From Gammaproteobacteria bacterium (GTDB taxonomy: Bacteria > Pseudomonadota > Gammaproteobacteria > Steroidobacterales > Steroidobacteraceae), in NCBI GenBank assembly GCA_003156695.1, contig PMHN01000048.1, positions 3,819 to 9,741 of the forward strand: a stretch of DNA of 5,923 nucleotides, read 5' to 3'. Under the pieces are notes generated by a model that did no database searches, was not told the DNA's origin, and saw nothing but the letters and a program-made list of their open reading frames with translations. This document shows, one piece after another, positions 1 through 5,270 of this stretch (its first letter is position 1; each line of letters starts with the position of its first letter). Made by a program: the position numbers and the translations under genes.

Positions 1-162
1 CCGCCGTGGTACAGCATGGCGCGACGCGCTTGTGCCGCAGTCTTCGGTCGGTTAGTTCGTGCAGCATAGGAGGAAGTCTGCCGCCGCACGCCCGGATATA
101 GCCGCGGGCCTGGTGGTAACATGCATTCCCAGTTCTATTTTTTTACTTCCTTAGGGGGATGT

Positions 163-366
163 ATGGATGACAACGCCAAGCTCTTGAAGGATGTCCTACG
201 CAGTTTCGACAATGTCGTAAAGAAGCACCGCAAAGCATCGAAGGATGTTGATGAATGCATTGCCGCGTGTGCGGCCACCTACGATCAATGCGTGGGCAAT
301 GCGTCGAGTGACGCCGAGAGGGCCGCGTGTGCGATCGCCTACGATCGTTGCGTGCAGAGATGCTGA
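163..366 (+). CDS. Small cysteine-rich protein with duplicated helical Cys unit (67 aa)
   Basis: I do not recognise the family. The protein has a charged N-terminal helix (about residues 1-30, rich in Lys and Asp) and then two related units, AACAATYDQCV (34-44) and AACAIAYDRCV (54-64). The six cysteines are at 32, 36, 43, 56, 63 and 67, giving CX3CX6C followed by its mirror, CX6CX3C, with the last Cys at the C-terminus. Spacings of 4, 7 and 11 put the three Cys of each unit on one helix face, so a helical hairpin binding metal or forming disulfides is plausible (inference). There is no convincing signal peptide, so it is probably cytoplasmic. The start at 163 is preferred because AGGGGG at 153-158 lies 4 nt upstream. 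An in-frame ATG at 121 would add 14 residues but has only a weak GGTGG upstream. The gene converges on the phasin-like gene with a 39-bp gap and no clear terminator between them. Confidence 0.7.
   Translation: MDDNAKLLKDVLRSFDNVVKKHRKASKDVDECIAACAATYDQCVGNASSDAERAACAIAYDRCVQRC
262..354 (+). repeat. Internal duplication in the Cys-rich gene (two 33-bp units, 60 bp apart)
   Basis: Positions 262-294 and 322-354 match at 28 of 33 bases when aligned by eye. They are offset by 60 bp, exactly 20 codons, so the duplication is in frame and gives two copies of AACAxxYDxCV. The near identity at DNA level, including codon choice, suggests a fairly recent duplication or strong constraint. Confidence 0.75.
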
Positions 367-405
367 CGGAAGGCTGCTGAAGAACGGCTTGCGGACCGTG
401 GGCGG

Positions 406-936
406 CTACTTTTTCTGTGGCTTGAGGCCCGCGTAGAGCTCGGTCGTTTTCTGCGCAAGGTCGAACAGGCTGAGTGAGCGGTCCAAGGCGTTGTCCTCGA
501 GCTGGGCGCTCAGGAGCTTCTGGTTCATGGCGCCATGCGCCCCCAGATCCTGCGCATCGAGGTCGCGCAGGATCTGCGACAGCCGCTCATATGCCGCTTG
601 ATGATTTTGACGGTAGAGGTCAGTGGCTGCGGGCGCCTGTTCGTTCACCTCAAGCCGTGTCTGCTTCACCAACTCTGTGAATGCCGCGTTCTCTTCCCGA
701 ATCTTGTCGCAATACGCGGCGCGCGCCGGGATGAGGGTGGCTGCGAGAGCCTCCGGCGCGCCCCCCGGGCGCACATTCATCTTGGCAAAATGCAGGGACT
801 GCAACGCCAGAGCGAACTGAGTGGCCTGTCGGTTCGCTGCCGCCAGATGTCGGGCCCAGGTCGCGTCCAGAGCGCCTATCGTTAGCTTCTGCGTATCGGC
901 GAGGTTCGCTGCCCTTCTTGGAGGATCAAAATTCAC
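406..936 (-). CDS. Phasin-like granule-associated protein (176 aa)
   Basis: The protein is hydrophilic and almost wholly helical, with no membrane segment or signal peptide. The N-terminal part (about 11-50) contains NLADTQKLTIGALDATWARH, resembling the start of Phasin_2-type domains. The remainder is a long amphipathic, coiled-coil-like stretch ending LKPQKK, with one Cys at 76. The length fits phasins, which coat polyhydroxyalkanoate granules and often interact with the polymerase; the assignment rests on overall character, not a diagnostic motif. The GTG start at 936 is chosen because GGAG at 945-948 sits 8 nt upstream. It is also the first usable codon after the upstream gcdH stop, leaving a 14-bp gap, so the two are probably one transcript. 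A generic helical protein unrelated to polyester storage is possible. That the reading frame is a gene is much surer than the function. Confidence 0.6.
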   Translation of the reverse strand: MNFDPPRRAANLADTQKLTIGALDATWARHLAAANRQATQFALALQSLHFAKMNVRPGGAPEALAATLIPARAAYCDKIREENAAFTELVKQTRLEVNEQAPAATDLYRQNHQAAYERLSQILRDLDAQDLGAHGAMNQKLLSAQLEDNALDRSLSLFDLAQKTTELYAGLKPQKK

Positions 937-944
937 TAAGGCGT

Positions 945-948
945 CTCC
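945..948 (-). promoter_or_regulatory. Ribosome binding site deciding the phasin-like GTG start
   Basis: GGAG on the minus strand lies 8 nt before the GTG at 936 and just past the gcdH stop at 953-951. No ATG start lies between the gcdH stop and this point, so this site fixes the start and suggests coupled translation with gcdH. Confidence 0.6.
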
Positions 949-950
949 GT

Positions 951-2165
951 TTAGAACGCGTTGAAGCCGGTCAGCTCGCGACCGATGGTGAGCTGGTGGA
1001 TGGTCTCGGTGCCTTCGTAGGTGATGACGCTCTCGAGATTCAGCATGTGGCGGATGGGGCAGTACTCGGCGCTGATGCCGGCGCCGCCCAACATGTCGCG
1101 GCAGTCGCGCGCGATATCGAGCGCCATGCGGCAGTTGTTCCACTTGGCGAGCGACACGTGCGAGGGTTGCATGGTGCCGGCGTCCTTCATGCGCCCGAGC
1201 TGCAGCGCCAGAAGCTGCGCGGTGGTGATGCGACGGGCCATGTTGGCAAGCCGCACCTGGATGGTCTGGTTGTGTGACAGCGGCCGCTCGAAGAGCGTGC
1301 GCGTGGCGGTGTAGTCGAGCAGTTGCTTCAGGCACGCCTGGGCGGCGCCGATGACGCCCCAGGCAATGCCGTAGCGCGCCTGCGTGAGGCACGACAGCGG
1401 TCCTTTGAGCCCCACGACGCCCGGCAACACGCGTTCCGCGGGCACGACGACGTTGTCAAAGAACAGCGATGCGGTGATGGAGGCGCGCAGCGAGAACTTG
1501 TGGTGGATCTCGGGAGCGGAAAAGCCCGGCGTGCCTTTTTCCACGAGGAAGCCACGGATGCCATCCGGCGTCATGGCCCACACCACCGCCACATCCGCGA
1601 TCGCGCCGTTGGTGATCCACATTTTCGAGCCGTTCAGCACCCAGTCCGTGCCGCGCTTTTTCGCGTGCGTCTTCATGTTGCCCGGATCCGAGCCGCCGTG
1701 CGGCTCGGTGAGGCCGAAGCAGCCAATCAGTTCACCGCGTGCCATGCCGGGCAGGTACTTGCGCTTCTGTTCCTCGGAACCGAAGGCCCAGATCGGATAC
1801 ATGCACAGCGACGATTGCACCGATACGAAGCTGCGGATGCCCGAGTCGCCGCGCTCCAGTTCCTGGCAGATGAGCCCGTAGCAGATCGCGTTCAGGCCCG
1901 CGCATTCGTAGCCCTCAATGGAGGAGCCGAGCAGTCCCAACGAGGCGAGTTTCGGAATCAGCTCTTTGGGGAAGCGGTGCTCCTCGAAGCAGCGCTGGAT
2001 GACCGGCAGCACTTCGCCGTCCACCAGGCGCGCTACGGATTCCTGCACCAGGCGCTCCTCGTCGGTGAGGGTGGCGCGCACGTTGAACAGGTCCAGCGGG
2101 TCAAGCGCGGCAGCGGCGGACTTAGCTCCGGCGGCGGTGCTGGGGGAAGCGGCGGCTTTGGCCAC
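951..2165 (-). CDS. gcdH: Glutaryl-CoA dehydrogenase (acyl-CoA dehydrogenase family)
   Basis: This FAD enzyme oxidatively decarboxylates glutaryl-CoA to crotonyl-CoA and CO2, the shared late step of lysine, tryptophan and some aromatic catabolism. It passes electrons to electron-transfer flavoprotein in the cytoplasm. The 404 residues run through the usual helical, beta and helical acyl-CoA dehydrogenase domains. Family-specific stretches are close to human GCDH as I remember it: GYECAGLNAICYGL (85-98), ERGDSGIRSFVSVQSSL (104-120), GCFGLTEPHGGSDP (148-161), KFSLRAS (223-229) and ARYGIAWGV (263-271). ITYEGT (381-386) holds the catalytic base E384, and R111 matches the substrate-binding Arg of the family. 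The GTG start at 2165 follows AGGAG with 6-nt spacing and gives a short Ala-rich lead (MAKAAASPST). The frame stays open further upstream, but that extension has no enzyme-like sequence. It is first in a unit with the phasin-like gene and divergent from malic enzyme. Confidence 0.93.
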   Translation of the reverse strand: MAKAAASPSTAAGAKSAAAALDPLDLFNVRATLTDEERLVQESVARLVDGEVLPVIQRCFEEHRFPKELIPKLASLGLLGSSIEGYECAGLNAICYGLICQELERGDSGIRSFVSVQSSLCMYPIWAFGSEEQKRKYLPGMARGELIGCFGLTEPHGGSDPGNMKTHAKKRGTDWVLNGSKMWITNGAIADVAVVWAMTPDGIRGFLVEKGTPGFSAPEIHHKFSLRASITASLFFDNVVVPAERVLPGVVGLKGPLSCLTQARYGIAWGVIGAAQACLKQLLDYTATRTLFERPLSHNQTIQVRLANMARRITTAQLLALQLGRMKDAGTMQPSHVSLAKWNNCRMALDIARDCRDMLGGAGISAEYCPIRHMLNLESVITYEGTETIHQLTIGRELTGFNAF

Positions 2166-2171
2166 GGCGGT

Positions 2172-2176
2172 CTCCT
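2172..2176 (-). promoter_or_regulatory. Ribosome binding site deciding the gcdH GTG start
   Basis: AGGAG on the minus strand is followed by six bases and then GTG at 2165. It is the only strong Shine-Dalgarno-like site near the beginning of the conserved enzyme sequence, so it overrides the longer open frame that begins at 2441. Confidence 0.7.
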
Positions 2177-2187
2177 GGGCAAGGGCT

Positions 2188-2201
2188 CCCGGTTTTCCGG
2201 G
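2188..2201 (-). other. Hairpin in the gcdH leader (5-bp stem, 4-nt loop)
   Basis: On the minus strand CCCGG, AAAA, CCGGG form a perfect 5-bp stem with a four-base loop, 11 bases before the gcdH ribosome binding site. If transcription starts from the candidate -10 element at 2213-2208, the hairpin would lie at the very 5' end of the mRNA, where such structures can protect transcripts. This is inference from position only. Confidence 0.35.
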
Positions 2202-2207
2202 GCGCGA

Positions 2208-2237
2208 ATGATAGCGGGTCCGCGCGCGCGGCGACAT
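2208..2237 (-). promoter_or_regulatory. Candidate gcdH promoter
   Basis: TATCAT on the minus strand (2213-2208) matches five of six bases of the sigma-70 -10 consensus. The best -35 candidate, ATGTCG at 2237-2232 with an 18-bp spacer, is weak (three of six). The spacer contains the alternating run of five CG dinucleotides at 2221-2230. I see no convincing promoter for the divergent malic enzyme gene in the rest of this 127-bp intergenic region. Confidence 0.3.
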
Positions 2238-2292
2238 CCGTTGCCACGAAAGTGCGGTGGAATTGGGGCAGTCGTTGGTGCACCCTGCGGCC

Positions 2293-3597
2293 ATGAAAAT
2301 CCCAGAAATTCTCATGGTCGAGACGGTGCACCAGCCGGGCAGCCTCGCCAAGGTCCTGCAGGTCATTGCCGACGCCGGGCTTGCGATCGAGCACCTCAGC
2401 GCGCTGCGGCGCGACCAGGGCAAGACGCTGTGGGAAATCACCCTGGAGATGGACGAGGAGGCGGATCGCTCACTCTACGAGCGCATCGGCCAGTTGCCCA
2501 TCGCGCGCTTCGTCGGCAAGTCCGACCGCGTATTCAATCGCCACCGCGGCGGCAAGATCCACACCGTCGCGAGCCTGCCCATCAACTCCCGCCAGGTGCT
2601 GCGCGATGTCTACACTCCGGGCGTCGCGCGTGTGTGCCTCGCCATCCAGAAGGATCCGCAGGCGGCGTACGAGTTCACCGCGCTCGGCAGCACCGTCGCC
2701 ATTGTCACCAACGGCACCGCGGTGCTGGGGCTGGGCAACATCGGCGCACTCGCGGGGCTGCCCGTCATGGAGGGCAAGGCGGCGCTGTTCGCGGACCTGG
2801 TCGGATTAAGCGGCGTACCGATCCTCATCAACGACACCGAACCGCAGCGCGTCGTCGAGATCGTCACCGGCATCGCGACCTCGTTCGGCGCCATCCAGCT
2901 CGAGGACTTCGCCGCTCCCGAGTGCTTCGAGATCGAGCGGCAGCTGCGCGCGCGCCTGCAAAAGCCGGTGCTGCACGATGATCAGCACGGCACGGCGGTG
3001 GTTACGCTGGCGGCGCTGATAAATGCCGGGCGGCACTCAGGGGTAGACCCGCGCGGCAGCGTCGTCGGGCAGATCGGCCTGGGCGCTGCGGGCACCGGGA
3101 TCGTGCGCCTGCTGCAGGCTTACGGCGTGCGGCACGTGTTGGGTACGGATCGTAACGCCGGTGCCGTGGCGCGGCTGGTTGCCTCGGGCGGCGAAGGGGT
3201 GACGCTCGAGGCGCTCATGCAGCGCGCCGATATCGTGATTGCGACCACCGGCGTCAAGGGACTCATCAAACCGCAGTGGGTGAGGAAGGGGCAGGTGATC
3301 CTGGCGCTCTCGAACCCGGACCCGGAGATCGAGCCACTCGTAGCGCGCGAGCAGGGCGCCGCATTTGCAGCCGACGGCAAGGGCATCAACAACGTGCTGG
3401 CGTTTCCCGGCCTCTTCAAGGGTGCGCTGCAGGCGCGGGCGCGCAGCTTCTCGGATGCCATGCTGATGGCGGCGGCGGATGCGATCGCCGGGCTGGCGCA
3501 AGGCGATGAGCTGGTCCCGGACCCGCTCGACAAGGCGGTTCACGAGAAGGTGACCGCGGCGGTACGGGCCGCCGCCGAGCTACCAGGACTGGCCTAG
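2293..3597 (+). CDS. NAD(P)-dependent malic enzyme with N-terminal ACT domain (434 aa)
   Basis: It catalyses oxidative decarboxylation of malate to pyruvate with NAD(P) reduction, linking the TCA cycle to pyruvate. Residues about 5-80 look like an ACT domain (VETVHQPGSLAKVLQVIADAG), a small-molecule-sensing fold. The malic enzyme core follows: YTPGVARVC (107-115) with the catalytic Tyr, TNGTAVLGLGNIGALAG (139-155), PVMEGKAALF (157-166) with the general-base Lys K162, and metal ligands at ED (204-205) and LHDDQHGTAVV (227-237). The Rossmann loop is GLGAAG (262-267), and SNPDPE (340-345) and INNVLAFPGLFKG (365-377) complete the site. There is no phosphotransacetylase domain, unlike the long MaeB enzymes. 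The ATG at 2293 begins just before the ACT strand. An in-frame GTG at 2257 would add 12 residues without similarity, and neither start has a good ribosome binding site. Cofactor preference and the ACT ligand cannot be read from sequence here. Confidence 0.92.
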   Translation: MKIPEILMVETVHQPGSLAKVLQVIADAGLAIEHLSALRRDQGKTLWEITLEMDEEADRSLYERIGQLPIARFVGKSDRVFNRHRGGKIHTVASLPINSRQVLRDVYTPGVARVCLAIQKDPQAAYEFTALGSTVAIVTNGTAVLGLGNIGALAGLPVMEGKAALFADLVGLSGVPILINDTEPQRVVEIVTGIATSFGAIQLEDFAAPECFEIERQLRARLQKPVLHDDQHGTAVVTLAALINAGRHSGVDPRGSVVGQIGLGAAGTGIVRLLQAYGVRHVLGTDRNAGAVARLVASGGEGVTLEALMQRADIVIATTGVKGLIKPQWVRKGQVILALSNPDPEIEPLVAREQGAAFAADGKGINNVLAFPGLFKGALQARARSFSDAMLMAAADAIAGLAQGDELVPDPLDKAVHEKVTAAVRAAAELPGLA

Positions 3598-4061
3598 TAC
3601 GGGACGTTGAAGCGGCGGTAGACAGCGGCCTCCAGCCACAGCGGGCCGATCAGGAGGAACTGCAGGTCCTTGAAGAACGAGGGCCGCTTGCCCTCGATGG
3701 CGTGGCCGATGAACTGCCCGATCCAGGCGATGACGAAAATAACCAGCGACGTGAGCCACAGCGGCCAGGGCAGATGCGCGAGTCCCTGCGTGACCGCGAG
3801 CAGCGCCACGAACCCGACCAGGGCCCCGGCGGCGAGTGCCGGCGAGAGCAGCAGGTAGTACACGATCGCCGCGACCGCGCCGAGGCTCGCCCAGTTGAGC
3901 CAAGGTGACCACGTGGCCAGGGGCGCGGGTACGGGTACGGACCATAACAACCCCAACACCGCCAGTACGATCGGCGGCACGCAGATCCAGTGCAGGCGTT
4001 TGTTGGTCGGGTCCTGGTGGCTCGCGCCGTATTCGCTGAGCAGGTCCGCTACGCTGCGCAT
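3594..4061 (-). CDS. DUF962 / Mpo1-like membrane protein (155 aa)
   Basis: The protein belongs by motif to the DUF962 (YGL010w/Mpo1-like) family. Yeast Mpo1 is an Fe(II)-dependent dioxygenase in alpha-oxidation of 2-hydroxy fatty acids; the bacterial role is not established. The family signature is visible at both ends: YGASHQDPTNKRLHW (11-25) with H15 and H24, and WIGQFIGHAIEGKRPSFF (113-130) with H120 and E123. These His residues are the likely metal ligands. About four hydrophobic segments (near 26-43, 55-72, 73-91 and 99-118) place it in the inner membrane. It lies 49 bp downstream of rpoH in the same direction with no obvious terminator between, so read-through is possible. There is no clear ribosome binding site before the ATG. 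Its stop codon overlaps that of the convergent malic enzyme gene. Confidence 0.85.
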   Translation of the reverse strand: MRSVADLLSEYGASHQDPTNKRLHWICVPPIVLAVLGLLWSVPVPAPLATWSPWLNWASLGAVAAIVYYLLLSPALAAGALVGFVALLAVTQGLAHLPWPLWLTSLVIFVIAWIGQFIGHAIEGKRPSFFKDLQFLLIGPLWLEAAVYRRFNVPY

Positions 4062-4110
4062 GGCGCGAGCTTATCGCACGCCACGTCCCGACACAGCGGC
4101 AAACACCGCC

Positions 4111-4977
4111 TCAGGCCATCAGGCCGCGCAGCTTGCCGAGGGCGCTCGCTTCGATCTGGCGGATGCGCTCAGCCGACACGCCATACCTGCCCGCCAGCTC
4201 GTGGAGCGTCGCCTTGTCTTCGGTCATCCAGCGGCGCTGCACGATGTCGCGACTGCGCTCATCGAGGCGCCCCAGGGCGCCCTGCAGCTGCTCTTCAGAC
4301 TCTTCCTCGCTGTCTGCGTATTCCACCAGCTCCGCCGGGTCCGCGCCGACTGAGGGCAGATAGGCCGCAGGACTCCAGGCCTCTTCCTCGTCCGTCTCGG
4401 GAGCCGGATCGAACGACATGTCGCGCGCCGCGAGACGCTGCTCCATTTCGGTGACTTCTCCCGGGGTGACGCCGAGATCGCGCGCCACGGCGGCGGTTTC
4501 CTCAGCTGTCAGCCAGCTGAGATTCTTCTTCATGCGGCGCAGGTTGAAGAACAGCTTGCGTTGCGCCTTGGTGGTGGCGACCTTCACCAGGCGCCAGTTG
4601 CGCAACACGTACTCGTGGATCTCGGCGCGGATCCAGTGGACCGCGAACGACACCAGGCGCACGTTGACCGAGGGGTCAAAGCGCTTGACCGCCTTCATGA
4701 GTCCAACGTTGCCCTCCTGGATCAGATCCCCGACCGGCAGCCCGTAGCCGCTGTAGCCGCGTGCGATGTGCACCACAAAACGCAGGTGCGACAGCACCAG
4801 CTGCCGCGCGGCAGCCAGGTCGTCCCTGGAACGAAACGCTTCGGCGAGCTCGCGCTCTTCGTCGCGGGACAGGATGGGAATGCGGCTGACCCGCTCGAGG
4901 TAGGCGTCGAGACTCCCCAGCGGACCGGCTAATGCCTGGTCGCCGATGCGGGCAACCAATGCGGTTCCTGCAGTCAT
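4111..4977 (-). CDS. rpoH: RNA polymerase heat-shock sigma factor RpoH (sigma-32)
   Basis: RpoH directs RNA polymerase to chaperone and protease promoters after heat shock or protein misfolding. The 288 residues match the usual length (E. coli 284). The N-terminal block is [21 protein letters not shown]. Region 2 (about 54-124) includes [37 protein letters not shown] and [20 protein letters not shown]. The diagnostic RpoH box [13 protein letters not shown] (139-151) follows. After an acidic linker, region 4 (about 235-286) includes [13 protein letters not shown] and the helix-turn-helix [20 protein letters not shown] chose the ATG at 4977 because GGGAG lies 5 nt upstream. The in-frame ATG at 5004 has no ribosome binding site and falls inside the candidate -10 and next to the CIRCE operator. 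The upstream region suggests control by HrcA and more than one sigma factor. Post-translational control by DnaK and FtsH is known for the family but not visible here. Confidence 0.96.
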   Translation of the reverse strand: MTAGTALVARIGDQALAGPLGSLDAYLERVSRIPILSRDEERELAEAFRSRDDLAAARQLVLSHLRFVVHIARGYSGYGLPVGDLIQEGNVGLMKAVKRFDPSVNVRLVSFAVHWIRAEIHEYVLRNWRLVKVATTKAQRKLFFNLRRMKKNLSWLTAEETAAVARDLGVTPGEVTEMEQRLAARDMSFDPAPETDEEEAWSPAAYLPSVGADPAELVEYADSEEESEEQLQGALGRLDERSRDIVQRRWMTEDKATLHELAGRYGVSAERIRQIEASALGKLRGLMA

Positions 4978-4982
4978 GAGAT

Positions 4983-4987
4983 CTCCC
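4983..4987 (-). promoter_or_regulatory. Ribosome binding site deciding the rpoH start
   Basis: GGGAG on the minus strand is 5 nt before the ATG at 4977. The alternative upstream ATG at 5004 has nothing comparable within 12 nt, so this site supports the 288-residue product, which begins [11 protein letters not shown]. Confidence 0.65.
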
Positions 4988-5002
4988 GTGGCTTGGGTTG
5001 AC

Positions 5003-5032
5003 ATTCTAGCAGTCAGCCTATTGGAGTGCTAA
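5003..5032 (-). promoter_or_regulatory. rpoH: Candidate sigma-70 extended -10 promoter of rpoH
   Basis: On the minus strand TTAGCA (5032-5027, four of six to TTGACA) is followed by an 18-bp spacer and TAGAAT (5008-5003, five of six to TATAAT). TGC directly precedes the -10, giving an extended -10. The start site would be near 4999-4996, leaving a leader of about 20 nt that holds the GGGAG site before the ATG at 4977. Both promoter elements coincide with the two CIRCE arms, so HrcA binding would block polymerase directly. Confidence 0.5.
5006..5032. promoter_or_regulatory. CIRCE operator (HrcA binding site) upstream of rpoH
   Basis: CIRCE consensus is TTAGCACTC-N9-GAGTGCTAA. On the minus strand the sequence is TTAGCACTC, nine bases, then GACTGCTAG: the first arm is perfect, the second matches seven of nine, and the spacer length is exact. 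HrcA dimers bind this inverted repeat and repress chaperone genes, classically groESL and dnaK, until heat or misfolding titrates GroEL away from HrcA. Here it sits 29-55 nt upstream of the rpoH start codon, and the divergent gene starts more than 230 bp away, so rpoH is the obvious target. The hrcA gene is not in this window. Confidence 0.8.
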
Positions 5033-5048
5033 AGGCGCCGGGAGTTCC
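5021..5048 (-). promoter_or_regulatory. rpoH: Candidate sigma-E (RpoE)-type promoter of rpoH
   Basis: On the minus strand GGAACTC (5048-5042) resembles the sigma-E -35 GGAACTT. Sixteen bases later comes TCCAA (5025-5021), fitting the TCnnA pattern of sigma-E -10 elements. This spacing equals that of the sigma-E-dependent P3 promoter of E. coli rpoH as I recall it. The -10 overlaps the first CIRCE arm. The -35 also lies in a short inverted repeat, CGGGA-GT-TCCCG (5039-5050), so chance similarity cannot be excluded. Confidence 0.4.
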
Positions 5049-5094
5049 CGAAAGCCCTAACCGTTTATGGTTTACAAACAATAGCTTGCGCGCG

Positions 5095-5128
5095 TCCCGG
5101 CGGGGCCGGGAATCCCCCATCAGGGGGA
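5095..5128. repeat. Two adjacent hairpins in the rpoH/membrane-protein intergenic region
   Basis: TCCCGGC, GGG, GCCGGGA form a perfect 7-bp stem with a 3-nt loop at 5095-5111. One base later TCCCCC, ATCA, GGGGGA form a perfect 6-bp stem with a 4-nt loop at 5113-5128. They lie upstream of both divergent genes, so they are not terminators of either, unless for an unseen RNA. The rest of this region (5049-5270) has an AT-rich patch at 5058-5085 containing a period-7 GTTTA repeat, and a 10-bp palindrome AGCGGCCGCT at 5162-5171. I see no ORF or convincing + strand promoter in it. Confidence 0.5.
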
Positions 5129-5270
5129 GTCGTGGGCACGCAGACGGACGGCGGCGCGTTAAGCGGCCGCTGCGTGCTGCCGGTGTGGTGTTTGGGGTTA
5201 CAGTCGCGTACCGAAGGCCCGCGCGGATGCGGCGCTGGTCATAACTACAACTAACAAATGGGGGGACCAG

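Noticed and set aside
1..69. Frame open from the left edge to TAG at 67-69, possibly the tail of an upstream gene
   Set aside because: At 22 codons without recognisable sequence it cannot be told from chance in GC-rich DNA.
68..73. Perfect AGGAGG Shine-Dalgarno-like sequence
   Set aside because: No ATG, GTG or TTG follows at usable distance. A CTG at 78 would give only a seven-codon frame.
138..144. Run of seven T on the + strand, considered as an intrinsic terminator tail
   Set aside because: No stable stem precedes it; the best pairing (CTGG with CCAG) is four bases with a long loop.
121..162. Start of the Cys-rich protein at 121 with a possible lipobox (SLGGC) and short hydrophobic stretch
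   Set aside because: The hydrophobic stretch is too short and no Lys or Arg precedes it. The ATG at 163 has the better ribosome binding site.
937..1392. Upstream extension of the phasin-like frame to 1392
   Set aside because: It lies wholly inside gcdH in another frame and reads as Arg/His-rich noise. The GTG at 936 has a proper ribosome binding site.
2241..2269. TTGCCA at 2241 as a -35 for the malic enzyme gene
   Set aside because: The hexamer 17 bp downstream (TGGGGC) bears no resemblance to a -10 element.
2166..2441. N-terminal extension of gcdH up to an ATG at 2441
   Set aside because: It overlaps the divergent malic enzyme gene and has no similarity to the family. The GTG at 2165 has a strong ribosome binding site.
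1323..2981. Long open frame on the + strand antisense to gcdH and running into malic enzyme (552 codons)
   Set aside because: Its translation is Arg/Ala/Gly/His-rich with no domain. It is a GC-rich shadow of two strongly recognised genes.
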